A DNA stretch of 14,710 bases, taken from NCBI GenBank assembly GCA_028872645.1, contig JAPKDK010000043.1:1-14710 (forward strand). The letters are read 5' to 3'. The notes under the pieces were generated by a model. It was not told the DNA's origin. It did no database searches and saw only the letters and a program-made list of their open reading frames with translations. Each line of letters begins with the position of its first letter. The first letter of the stretch is position 1. The translations under genes and the position numbers were made by a program. Positions 6,772-14,024 of the stretch are shown piece by piece. The stretch is from Verrucomicrobiota bacterium (GTDB taxonomy: Bacteria; Verrucomicrobiota; Verrucomicrobiia; Limisphaerales; UBA1100).

Positions 6772-9749
6772 ACACTGCACGCCATCTTACCCTGTTAACT
6801 CTGCTACTGGCACTGAGCGCGTTGCAAGCCGCCGAGCCTGCCGCCACACCGCCTACGCCGGCAGTCGATGCTCTGGCCGCCAAAGAGGCCGTGCAAAAAT
6901 TGGCCGAGGAACTTACCCCTTCCCTGCCCCCGATGCGCATCGGCATTCCCACTCCTATGGAGGAATATGGGTTGAGCATTGGCGATATCACTGTCACTCG
7001 TGTGCACAATCCACTGGGCCAACTGGCTTTGAACAAGCATCTCCTGTTGAGTCGCCGGCTCAATCGAGTGACCAATCCGTGGGAGGAGCTCTCCCCGGGC
7101 ACGGCCATTGAAGTGGATGGGCGCAAAGCGGTGATCGTGGAAATCGAACCCGCCACGGCACCCAAAGATTTAGGCACGGCAGATTTGCTCGTAACCATCC
7201 GCGCCCAGGAAATTGGCGGGCCCGAAATGAGCCTCATCTGGCGGCAGGAACTGCTGACCCTCAACCATCGCGTGGAAGTCGAGGAACGCCGCCGGATCGT
7301 GGGCCGCGTAAAGCGGGAATTGCGCGTGGGTTCGCACCTCATCGTTGAGGGCAACCGCGCCATCATTACCGCCTTCACTCTCACTGCGCAGGCCGGTGCC
7401 GCGCGTGAGGCCAACCCGCCTCACACTCTCCATGCACGGTACAGCGGCATCAGCAGCCCGCCCGGCGAGCTCACCGGCCAGGAGAACCGCGCTGAATCCC
7501 GTTCGGAACCCACCTGGCATTTTCTACATAAACCCGCCAGCGGCGGTGCCAATACCAATCCTCAAACCATGGCAGATAGCAGCATCCGCATGGTCACCTG
7601 GTCGTTCGTTCGACGCACGATAGCCGGCAAACCCGATCCCGAGGGGGTAAATCCCAGCGTGATCATCATCCATCGCCGGCGCGGACTGGTGACGCGCATT
7701 GAGGCTCCGGTGGACGATCCCTATGTGGCACGCATCGAGGCGCAGTTTTCTTTTGATAGTCGCGTACTCACCCGTACTTTCGATTGGCATCTCAGCCGCA
7801 ATGCCTCGCGCAAAGTACTGTGGGAACTACGGCCGCATCCATCGGAAACCTACGTGTTAATTTACGCGGTCAACGATCCGAACATCCGGTTCCAAGTCAC
7901 CCCGCGCAGCCTGATTGAGGCTAACGAAAAGGCAATGGCCAGCCTACAATCTATGCGCAATCCCAATGCCGCCCGCCCGGCTTTGGGGCATATTCCCAAC
8001 TTCACCACCAACACAGTAGATAAACAGCTCCGCATCCTGGATGATATTTACAAGACCGACGCCTCGGCAGTCATCAAGGGCGAGGCCAAACGCCAGACCG
8101 TCATCATGCTCGCCCAACGATACGAAAGACAGGCGGTCCATAATAAAGCCCTCGCCAACGAGCAACGATTACGAGCAAAGATGGAACTGACCACAGGCCG
8201 CCACCTTGAGCTAAACGCCTGGGCCAACCTGCTTAAAGTTGGCCTCCTGCGTTATCAATTGCCCACTGCCGATCTCGCCGGGCTCGAACTCGGCGCAAAT
8301 CTGGCCAGACCCAATGATCTGGAATTGACACTGAATACCATCACCGAAGCCGATCGTGACGTTGCCGAATACCAACAAGCCACGGCCGGCAAGAGTCTCA
8401 GCGACAAGGCACTGGATTACACCCAGTATTTCCGCCGAGCCCAGGTGCAGAGAAACCGCGCGAATGAATTGCGCGCTGACGCCAAAAAGCGCCTGGCCTC
8501 CACCTACGCTTTAGACGCCAAGGCCACCGAGTATTACCTGCGCTCGCTAAAGATGTGGAAGGAATACATCCTGCGTACCGAAGGCCTACAAAAAGAAGAG
8601 CGCGGGCTCTTTGAGCGTGGACTGGTGAAGAGCCCGTTACCGCCCGACCCGCTCATTCCCGAAATCCTTCTGCGCCAAGGCTGGATTTACCGTGAGCTGG
8701 GCCTGCCCGATGAAGCGGTTGATACCTTTTTTGGGGTGCTCGCCTCTTCCCTTAGACAACAAGTGGACAACCTCGTGCGATTCAATCGCATCAGCCTCGT
8801 GGCACAAAGCCAGATCGCCAATGCCTACTACGAAGCACCCCAAAAACTGGAGGACTACAAGCTCGCAGTCGAAAAACTCGAAATAATCATGATGCAACCC
8901 GCCGGCGAACGTGCCGAAGATCACGAATTGGATCTTGAGCAAATCCAGCTGAGCTACATGCGCGCCCTGTACAAGGCCGTCCGGGCCATTGACCGCCTCC
9001 TCACCCGAGACAACCGCCTCCTCAAAACACTTCAGAACGGCACGCTGGCAAGCGACAAACTGCATTCACAGATCACCATCTTGGCGAAAGACCGCAACGA
9101 ACACTGGCGCAGTTTGGCCAGACAATCCGAGGCGTTCATTGAGCAGTACACCAAAACCCAATCCAGCCAAAGCGTGCGATACGATGGCGAAGTGCGTTAC
9201 TATAAAATTCTCGCCCAGCAAGCGCTGGGCAACGAGCAACATGTGCAGCGTGAAGTGGAGGTATTGCTCCAAAACTCCTCGGTAACCAGCGAACTCGAAG
9301 CGGTGTGGGCCAGCACCCGCCTGCAAATTGTCATGGACATCGCCAACCTCCTCTACGCCGAGGCCATTCAACTGCAAGGCGACGCGGAGCACCTTGGCCA
9401 ACTCCCCGGCGAAGCCACCCCCGTGCTGGGCGCAGCAAATACATTAATGCGCCCGCGACTGCAGGACTCCGTGCAGGCGCACCTCAACGCCGCCATCACC
9501 TATTACACATGGGCCCAGAATCGTGACCAATCTTATCGCAGTCAGATTTTTCTCCGGCAACAACTCGCCTTTTGCTATGAGCGTCTCGGTCAAAAAAGCA
9601 AAGCCTTGGATTATTACAACCAACTCCTCCGGTTGCTCAAACTCCACCCGAATGATCTCACGCCGGCATTAATGCTGGTGAAAAACATCACCGTATTTCG
9701 CCAAAAAAATTTGCAAACCGAAATCGATCAATTAAATAAAAGCAACTAA
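6768..9749 (+). CDS. Large exported TPR protein with beta-rich N-terminal region, flagellar operon; possible periplasmic motor scaffold
   Basis: I know no named family for this 993-aa protein. Residues 1-21 are a signal peptide (LTLLTLLLALSALQA, then AEP). Residues about 55-385 look beta-rich, with alternating hydrophobic strands such as TAIEVDGRKAVIVEIEP, LLVTIRAQE, SHLIVEGNRAIITAFTLT, RGLVTRIEAPV and ETYVLIYAV. From about residue 385 to the end it is almost wholly helical. The clearest TPR-like units are ILLRQGWIYRELGLPDEAVD (633-652), a helix pair around 678-710, and FLRQQLAFCYERLGQKSKAL (928-947) followed by DYYNQLLRLL. The only Cys is at 936. No transmembrane segment follows the signal peptide, so a soluble periplasmic location is expected. 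The gene is ATGA-coupled to the 199-aa gene and sits between two FlgN-like chaperone genes. A protein-interaction scaffold for the periplasmic motor is an inference from architecture and context only. Confidence 0.8.
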   Translation: MNTARHLTLLTLLLALSALQAAEPAATPPTPAVDALAAKEAVQKLAEELTPSLPPMRIGIPTPMEEYGLSIGDITVTRVHNPLGQLALNKHLLLSRRLNRVTNPWEELSPGTAIEVDGRKAVIVEIEPATAPKDLGTADLLVTIRAQEIGGPEMSLIWRQELLTLNHRVEVEERRRIVGRVKRELRVGSHLIVEGNRAIITAFTLTAQAGAAREANPPHTLHARYSGISSPPGELTGQENRAESRSEPTWHFLHKPASGGANTNPQTMADSSIRMVTWSFVRRTIAGKPDPEGVNPSVIIIHRRRGLVTRIEAPVDDPYVARIEAQFSFDSRVLTRTFDWHLSRNASRKVLWELRPHPSETYVLIYAVNDPNIRFQVTPRSLIEANEKAMASLQSMRNPNAARPALGHIPNFTTNTVDKQLRILDDIYKTDASAVIKGEAKRQTVIMLAQRYERQAVHNKALANEQRLRAKMELTTGRHLELNAWANLLKVGLLRYQLPTADLAGLELGANLARPNDLELTLNTITEADRDVAEYQQATAGKSLSDKALDYTQYFRRAQVQRNRANELRADAKKRLASTYALDAKATEYYLRSLKMWKEYILRTEGLQKEERGLFERGLVKSPLPPDPLIPEILLRQGWIYRELGLPDEAVDTFFGVLASSLRQQVDNLVRFNRISLVAQSQIANAYYEAPQKLEDYKLAVEKLEIIMMQPAGERAEDHELDLEQIQLSYMRALYKAVRAIDRLLTRDNRLLKTLQNGTLASDKLHSQITILAKDRNEHWRSLARQSEAFIEQYTKTQSSQSVRYDGEVRYYKILAQQALGNEQHVQREVEVLLQNSSVTSELEAVWASTRLQIVMDIANLLYAEAIQLQGDAEHLGQLPGEATPVLGAANTLMRPRLQDSVQAHLNAAITYYTWAQNRDQSYRSQIFLRQQLAFCYERLGQKSKALDYYNQLLRLLKLHPNDLTPALMLVKNITVFRQKNLQTEIDQLNKSN

Positions 9750-9767
9750 CTCCTTAACCCTGAACCG

Positions 9768-10217
9768 ATGAGCTTCCCCCCAGAAACGTCTCATCCTGAA
9801 TCCGGCGGCGGCCTGCCCGCGCTGGAGCAGGTACTTCGCGCCCATTTAACTTTATGCGGCGAACTTCTCGCCGTCGTGCAGCGCGAACATCAACAGCTCA
9901 AGACCGGCCAAGTGGACGATCTTAATGGCCTGCTCCAAGCCCGCGAAGGCATGCTCGAACGCCTCACGCGCGCACAGGAAACACTCTTCGCCCACAAAGA
10001 AACGTGGATGGCACTCAACCCCGCCCAACGCGAAAAGCATCCCGCCATCGCCGCGCTCATTCGGCAAGACCTCGATCTCATTATGAAAATCGTTTCACTG
10101 GATCGCGAAAACGAGCAACTCCTCCTCCGCCACAAGCTCGTGCCCGCAAACCATCTCCCCCCCGCCCAACGCCAAAACCCAAATCTCATCGCGCAGATGT
10201 ACAAGAACCAACCGTAG
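9768..10217 (+). CDS. Second FlgN/FliT-like export chaperone
   Basis: A 149-aa, mostly helical cytoplasmic protein with the pattern of FlgN/FliT-type chaperones. A disordered Pro/Gly-rich start (1-16) is followed by ALEQVLRAHLTLCGELLAVV (18-37), QREHQQLKTGQVDDLNGLLQ (38-57), AREGMLERLTRAQETL, and a second long helix AALIRQDLDLIMKIVSLDRE (95-114) then NEQLLLRHKL. The 'H/Q-x-E-x-x-L...G....L..LL..R' layout is typical of FlgN. It differs clearly in sequence from the gene at 5669. It lies 18 bp after the 993-aa gene and 3 bp before the regulator, without a Shine-Dalgarno. Likely clients would be hook-associated proteins, FliD or flagellin; which one cannot be told. An alternative is a regulatory protein with the same fold. 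Confidence 0.62.
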   Translation: MSFPPETSHPESGGGLPALEQVLRAHLTLCGELLAVVQREHQQLKTGQVDDLNGLLQAREGMLERLTRAQETLFAHKETWMALNPAQREKHPAIAALIRQDLDLIMKIVSLDRENEQLLLRHKLVPANHLPPAQRQNPNLIAQMYKNQP

Positions 10218-10220
10218 TCA

Positions 10221-11642
10221 ATGTCCATCGAGAAAGTCATTATGGTTGCCAAGGAGGAATTCCTCCGCAAACAGGTTTCGCAATACTTGCGCAAAAAACG
10301 AATCGACGTCGCCGAATGCGGCACTCTCCAGGAAGCCCACGATTTTATGGGCAAAGGCAATTTCGACCTGATGCTGCTCGACCAATCGCTGCCCGATGGC
10401 GAGGGCGCCGAGTTTTTGGAGGAGGTCAACCTCCGACCGGCCAAGCCGATGGTGGTGATGATGGGCGCCGAAGGCTCGGTGGATCTCGCCGTGCAATGCA
10501 TGGCCAAAGGCGCGTTCGATTATTTGCTCAAACCTTTTTCCAATGAGCAGGTGGAAATCATCCTGCGCAAGGCCGAGCAATTCGCGCAGGTGCTCAATGT
10601 AAATCAATTCCTGACCAGTCAGGAAGCCGAAGATCCGGAAAATGAAATCCTCGGCGAAAGCGAAGCCACCAACAAACTCCGAAAGCTCATCCGCCGCGTG
10701 GCGCAAACCAACGCCACCGTGCTCATCCAGGGCGAAAACGGCACGGGCAAAGAACTCGTCGCCCACGCGATGCACCGCAATTCCAACCGCAAGGACGGCC
10801 CGTTCATCAAACTGAACTGCGCCGCGCTGCCGGAGAACCTCGTAGAGAGCGAACTCTTCGGGCACGAAAAAGGATCCTTCACCGGCGCCACCAACAAACG
10901 CGAAGGCCGCTTTGAACTCGCCCACGGCGGCACCATTTTCCTCGACGAAATCAGCGAACTCTCCCTTCCGCTCCAAAGCAAACTGCTGAGGGTTTTGCAG
11001 GAACGCGAGTTTGAACGCGTCGGCGGCAACCGCACGATCAAGGTGGACGTGCGCGTGGTCGCCGCCACCAACCGAAAGCTCGAGCAAAGCGTAGAGAAAA
11101 ACGAATTTCGACAGGACCTTTACTTTCGCCTTAACGTCGTGCCCGTGCACGTGCCTGCGCTGCGCGAACGCGATGGCGATGTGCCGCTGCTGGCCGAAGC
11201 CTTTTGCCAGCGCTTCATTCGCAACCACGGCGTGCCGGTGAAAGGGCTCACCCCCGAATCCCTCACCGCACTGCAAGGGCACGACTGGCCCGGCAACATT
11301 CGCGAATTGCAAAACGTGCTGGAACGTGCGGTCATTTTATGCGGCGAGGACGGCTACATTCATCCCGAACAACTCGGCCTCACCGCCCCGCCCCAAGCCG
11401 GCGAGGGCGATGCCCCCACCGGAGCCATCGAAGAAAACCCCGCTGCGGTGGTTTCCACTGCCGCAGCAGCAGCCATTGGCGCACCCTCCACGCTGGCGGA
11501 TTTGGAAAAACAGCACATTCTTTCCACGCTCAAGCAATGCGAGGGCAATCGTACCCGAACCGCCGAAACGCTGGATATCAACATCCGCACCCTGCGTAAC
11601 AAGCTCAACGAGTACAAAGAGCAGGGCGAGCCGGTCGATTGA
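10221..11642 (+). CDS. Sigma-54-dependent NtrC-family transcription activator with atypical receiver domain
   Basis: A 473-aa activator of RNA polymerase carrying sigma-54. Receiver domain 1-120, AAA+ domain about 143-385, Ala/Pro/Glu-rich linker 386-424, Fis-type HTH 425-466 (NRTRTAETLDINIRTLRNKL). The AAA+ motifs are intact: Walker A GENGTGKE (171-178), GSFTGA (218-223, the sigma-54 contact loop, normally GAFTGA), Walker B GGTIFLDEI (236-244), the arginine-finger region FRQDLYFRLNVVPV, and WPGNIREL at 356-363. In the receiver, the phospho-acceptor Asp54 (LLDQSLPDG) and Lys104 (LLKPF) remain. However, the acidic pair of the usual VDDE is AKEE (K11, E12), and the switch Thr/Ser aligns with Gly82. 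Flagellar regulators of this class (FleQ/FlrA, FlrC, FlgR types) control middle or late genes; its place in this operon suggests the same job. No partner kinase is visible in the window. Confidence 0.92.
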   Translation: MSIEKVIMVAKEEFLRKQVSQYLRKKRIDVAECGTLQEAHDFMGKGNFDLMLLDQSLPDGEGAEFLEEVNLRPAKPMVVMMGAEGSVDLAVQCMAKGAFDYLLKPFSNEQVEIILRKAEQFAQVLNVNQFLTSQEAEDPENEILGESEATNKLRKLIRRVAQTNATVLIQGENGTGKELVAHAMHRNSNRKDGPFIKLNCAALPENLVESELFGHEKGSFTGATNKREGRFELAHGGTIFLDEISELSLPLQSKLLRVLQEREFERVGGNRTIKVDVRVVAATNRKLEQSVEKNEFRQDLYFRLNVVPVHVPALRERDGDVPLLAEAFCQRFIRNHGVPVKGLTPESLTALQGHDWPGNIRELQNVLERAVILCGEDGYIHPEQLGLTAPPQAGEGDAPTGAIEENPAAVVSTAAAAAIGAPSTLADLEKQHILSTLKQCEGNRTRTAETLDINIRTLRNKLNEYKEQGEPVD

Positions 11643-11673
11643 TTGCGGGCGCGCTTTCTGTTACAACCCGCGG

Positions 11674-13086
11674 ATGTCCGGGCCGGACTCTCCCACTTTA
11701 ACCCCGCTGCAACGGGGCCAGCGCTGCCGTGAAAACGGCCGGTTGGATGAAGCCGAAACGCACTTGCGCAAAGCATTGGCAGCGGAGCCCGCGCTGTTGC
11801 CCGCCTGGCTTGAGCTGGGATTGGTTGAGCAAATGCGTGAGGACTGGCCCGCCGCGCGCGAATGTTTCGAGACCGCCCACGCGCTGGATTCCGCCAACCC
11901 GCAAATCCTCAACGCCATCGGCTATTGCTGGCAACGCGAAGGCAAGTTTCGCGAAGCCATTGCCCCGTGGCGGCGGGCGATCAAGCTGGATGCCAACTAC
12001 GCCCAAGTTTGGCAAAACCTCGCGCTCGCCCACGAACACTTCAATGAACTGGCCGAGGCCATCGAGTGTCATCAAAGGGCCGTGGCACTCCAGCCCGAGG
12101 ACGCCAACGCGCACCGGCTGCTGGGCATGGCACAGTTGGATTTTGGCCTGCACGATGCCGCACGCAAATGCAACGCGCGCGCACTGGAACTGGCGCCGGA
12201 TGATCCTCAAGCCCACTGGCAACGATTTTTCCTGCGCGCGTTGGAGGGTGATTTCCCCGGCGCGTGGACGGATTACGAATGGCGCTTCAAACTCCCCGGC
12301 CGCACCACGCCGGATGTGGATTTTAAAATCCCACGCTGGGCCGGCCAATCCGCGCCCGAGGGCACGCTGCTGTTGCACGCCGAGCAGGGCTTCGGCGACA
12401 CGCTGCAAATGCTGCGTTACCTTCCGCGCCTCGCAATGCGCGTGGGCCGCGTGCAGCTTTGCGCCCCGCGCCCGCTTTTGCCGCTGCTGGAAAATGTGCC
12501 CAGCCTCAACGAAGTTTTTCCGCATTTGCCGCAAACTCCCACCGCCAATTTTCATTTGCCTTTGATGAGCCTGCCCGGAGTGTTCGGTGATTCGCTGGAA
12601 ACGTTTCCCAACGAAACACCCTATTTGAAAGTGCCGCCGGGCGACCCCGTGCTGCCGCCCAAACAAGGCACCCGACCGCGGGTAGGGCTGGCGTGGAACG
12701 GCTCGGGTGCGCAGCCGCTGGATCGCCGCTCGCTGCCCACCGAAGCGCTGGCGGTGTTGCGGAAGGCGGAGGTGGATTGGTTTTCGCTGCAACCCGAAGG
12801 CGGCGCGCCGGAGGGGTTCATAGATTTATCAGCGCAGCTCACGGATTTCGGGGCCACAGCGCGGGTGATGGATGAGCTGGATTTGGTGGTAAGCGTGGAC
12901 ACGGCGGCCGCGCATTTGGCCGGTGCACTGGGCTGTCCAACGTGGTTGCTGCTTTCATTTGCGCCGGACTGGCGCTGGCTGTGGACGGGGGAAACCAGCC
13001 CGTGGTACCCGGAGGTGCGGATTTTTCGCCAGGAACAAAATGAGGATTGGCGGCCACTTATCCGCCGTGTGCTGCAGGCGTTGTAG
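11674..13086 (+). CDS. TPR-glycosyltransferase-like protein, candidate flagellin glycosyltransferase
   Basis: A 470-aa protein without signal peptide, hence cytoplasmic. Residues 10-178 hold about five TPRs, e.g. AWLELGLVEQMREDWPAARE, ILNAIGYCWQREGKFREAIA and VWQNLALAHEHFNELAEAIE. Residues about 228-470 form a GT-B/heptosyltransferase-like domain with the usual landmarks of TPR-linked glycosyltransferases: LLLHAEQGFGDTLQMLRYLP (232-251), RVGLAWNGSG (336-345), SVDTAAAHLAGALGCPTWLL (407-426) and PDWRWLWTGETSPWYP (431-446). This TPR-plus-transferase layout is that of FlmG, the flagellin glycosyltransferase of Caulobacter, whose TPRs bind flagellin. Here the gene faces the flagellin gene across a shared terminator, which supports but does not prove that role. 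The ATG at 11674 is chosen because the TPRs begin soon after; the frame runs open back into the regulator gene, but that part is an out-of-frame overlap. No Shine-Dalgarno; 31-bp gap from the regulator. Confidence 0.82.
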   Translation: MSGPDSPTLTPLQRGQRCRENGRLDEAETHLRKALAAEPALLPAWLELGLVEQMREDWPAARECFETAHALDSANPQILNAIGYCWQREGKFREAIAPWRRAIKLDANYAQVWQNLALAHEHFNELAEAIECHQRAVALQPEDANAHRLLGMAQLDFGLHDAARKCNARALELAPDDPQAHWQRFFLRALEGDFPGAWTDYEWRFKLPGRTTPDVDFKIPRWAGQSAPEGTLLLHAEQGFGDTLQMLRYLPRLAMRVGRVQLCAPRPLLPLLENVPSLNEVFPHLPQTPTANFHLPLMSLPGVFGDSLETFPNETPYLKVPPGDPVLPPKQGTRPRVGLAWNGSGAQPLDRRSLPTEALAVLRKAEVDWFSLQPEGGAPEGFIDLSAQLTDFGATARVMDELDLVVSVDTAAAHLAGALGCPTWLLLSFAPDWRWLWTGETSPWYPEVRIFRQEQNEDWRPLIRRVLQAL

Positions 13087-13096
13087 CCTTAACCCC

Positions 13097-13126
13097 AAAA
13101 AAAGAGGCGGCCCCGTGGGGCCGCCT
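13097..13126 (-). terminator. Strong intrinsic terminator of the flagellin gene
   Basis: A 10-bp perfect GC-rich inverted repeat (AGGCGGCCCC at 13105-13114 with GGGGCCGCCT at 13117-13126; in practice a 9-bp stem with a 4-nt loop). Read on the minus strand it is followed by C and seven T, the textbook form. It starts about 30 bp after the flagellin stop. On the plus strand no T tract follows the stem, so for the convergent glycosyltransferase gene it is at best a pause or Rho-linked end. Confidence 0.92.
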
Positions 13127-13150
13127 GTGATTGGTTCGATAACCGTTTGC

Positions 13151-13159
13151 CTACTACTA
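13151..13159 (-). other. Triple tandem in-frame TAG stop codons ending the flagellin gene
   Basis: The last sense codon (CAG, Gln263) is followed on the minus strand by TAG TAG TAG, all in frame. The first, at 13157-13159, is the functional stop. The two further copies would catch readthrough. Confidence 0.9.
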
Positions 13160-13948
13160 CTGCAGGAGTCGGAGGGCCGACTGCGGCAGCATGTTGGCTT
13201 GCGCCAGCATCGCGGTACCGGATTGGACCAGGATGTTGTAGCGGGCGAACTGAGTACTCTCCGTCGCGACGTCCACATCTTTGATGCGGCTCACGGAAGC
13301 TGCGAGGTTCTCACTCAGGATGCCGAGCTGCTCGGAGGTGAGGTTCAGGCGCTGAATGTTGCCACCAATTTGCGCGCGGTGGGTCGACACGCTTTCGATC
13401 GCCGTGGTCAACGTGCTCATCGTGCTAGTGACGGTAAAGCCGGAACCGATCACCGAGGTGATGTCCGAGTCATTCAAGTCACTGGCATTCAGGGTCCAAG
13501 TGTTGCCCTCGCTGTCCTTGGTCACGGCCAAACCGGTACCGTCGAACAAGCTCACGCCATTGAACTCTTTGGTGCCCAAATCGCTGACGTAATTCTTCAG
13601 ATCAGTGAACTCCGTGTTGTAGTTTTCTTTGTCATTAGTGGACTTCGTCGCATCTAATGCAAGGGCCATGAGCTCACTCATCCGATCCAAAGCCTTGGAG
13701 ACTTTCCCAAGAAAGCCATCCTGAGTTTGGCTGTAGGACAGGGCGCTTGAGACGTTATTATTAGCAGCGTTGTTCCGGCTGATTTGCGCATCGAACTTAG
13801 TTGATACTGCCAAACCGGCAGCGTCATCTTGAGGGGATACGATCCTAGAACCCGAAGCCAAGCGGCTCAAGGCACCATTCAACTTGCTTGAGGATTCTGC
13901 GAGCAAACGCGCACTGCGTGCCGCAGCTATATTTGTATTTATAACCAT
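13157..13948 (-). CDS. fliC: Flagellin, filament subunit
   Basis: The 263-aa product is a compact flagellin, reduced to the D0/D1 core plus a short Thr/Ser/Asn/Asp-rich middle (about 140-185). The N terminus MVINTNIAAARSARLLAESS, then LNGALSRLASGSRIVSPQDD (24-42) and AAGLAVSTKF are typical, as are LDRMSELMALAL (87-98, the region read by TLR5 in other flagellins) and EFNGVSLFDG (128-137). The C-terminal helix (RIKDVDVATESTQFARYNIL then VQSGTAMLAQANMLPQSALR, ending LLQ) closes the coiled coil. No signal peptide; exported through the flagellar system. It has its own sigma-28 promoter, a good Shine-Dalgarno and a strong terminator, so it is expressed as a separate late gene opposite to the structural operon. 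There is no cysteine. Other flagellin copies may exist outside the window. Confidence 0.97.
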   Translation of the reverse strand: MVINTNIAAARSARLLAESSSKLNGALSRLASGSRIVSPQDDAAGLAVSTKFDAQISRNNAANNNVSSALSYSQTQDGFLGKVSKALDRMSELMALALDATKSTNDKENYNTEFTDLKNYVSDLGTKEFNGVSLFDGTGLAVTKDSEGNTWTLNASDLNDSDITSVIGSGFTVTSTMSTLTTAIESVSTHRAQIGGNIQRLNLTSEQLGILSENLAASVSRIKDVDVATESTQFARYNILVQSGTAMLAQANMLPQSALRLLQ

Positions 13949-13956
13949 TTTGACAA

Positions 13957-13960
13957 CTCC
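13957..13960 (-). promoter_or_regulatory. Flagellin ribosome binding site
   Basis: GGAG on the minus strand, 8 nt before the ATG (context AAATGGAGTTGTCAAA then ATG). It is among the clearer Shine-Dalgarno sequences in the window, as expected for a highly expressed gene, and contains a GGA triplet. Confidence 0.8.
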
Positions 13961-13973
13961 ATTTGTCTGTTAA

Positions 13974-13991
13974 GACGGCGTCCTTGCCGTC
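13974..13991 (-). promoter_or_regulatory. Leader hairpin 1 of flagellin mRNA with GGA in the loop
   Basis: On the minus strand GACGGC pairs perfectly with GCCGTC across the 6-nt loop AAGGAC. A further G-T pair could close the loop to four. It lies about 25 nt upstream of the start codon. A GGA presented in a hairpin loop is the form of a CsrA binding site, and flagellin leaders are a known CsrA target in several bacteria. Binding here is inferred. Confidence 0.5.
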
Positions 13992-14007
13992 GAGATGTTT
14001 TAGAGGC

Positions 14008-14024
14008 ATCACACCCTCCGTGAT
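14008..14024 (-). promoter_or_regulatory. Leader hairpin 2 of flagellin mRNA with GGA in the loop
   Basis: On the minus strand ATCAC pairs with GTGAT across the 7-nt loop GGAGGGT. It is a weak stem alone, but it again shows GGA in the loop and lies upstream of hairpin 1 in the same leader. Its 5' arm can alternatively pair with CGTGA further upstream (14035-14039). Confidence 0.4.

Noticed and set aside
10253..10266. Perfect 14-bp palindrome GGAGGAATTCCTCC near the start of the regulator gene
   Set aside because: It falls in the codons for K-E-E-F-L-R. No second copy was seen in the window and no start codon lies at a useful distance; likely chance.
10218..11312. Long minus-strand open frame (364 codons) opposite the sigma-54 regulator
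   Set aside because: Antisense to a gene with intact AAA+ motifs. Its His/Phe/Gly-rich translation has no recognisable domain and fits a mirror frame of GC-rich coding sequence.
11645..11671. GCGGG/CCCGC repeat between the regulator and the glycosyltransferase gene
   Set aside because: Five-pair stem with a 17-nt loop and no T tract; no sign that it ends transcription.
11326..11673. Upstream extension of the TPR-glycosyltransferase into the regulator gene
   Set aside because: It overlaps the regulator's DNA-binding domain in another frame and encodes a Pro/Ser/Arg-rich peptide. The TPRs begin just after the ATG at 11674.
11698..12792. Minus-strand open frame (364 codons) opposite the TPR-glycosyltransferase
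   Set aside because: Arg/Gln/His-rich translation without domain features. The plus strand carries clear TPR and transferase motifs.
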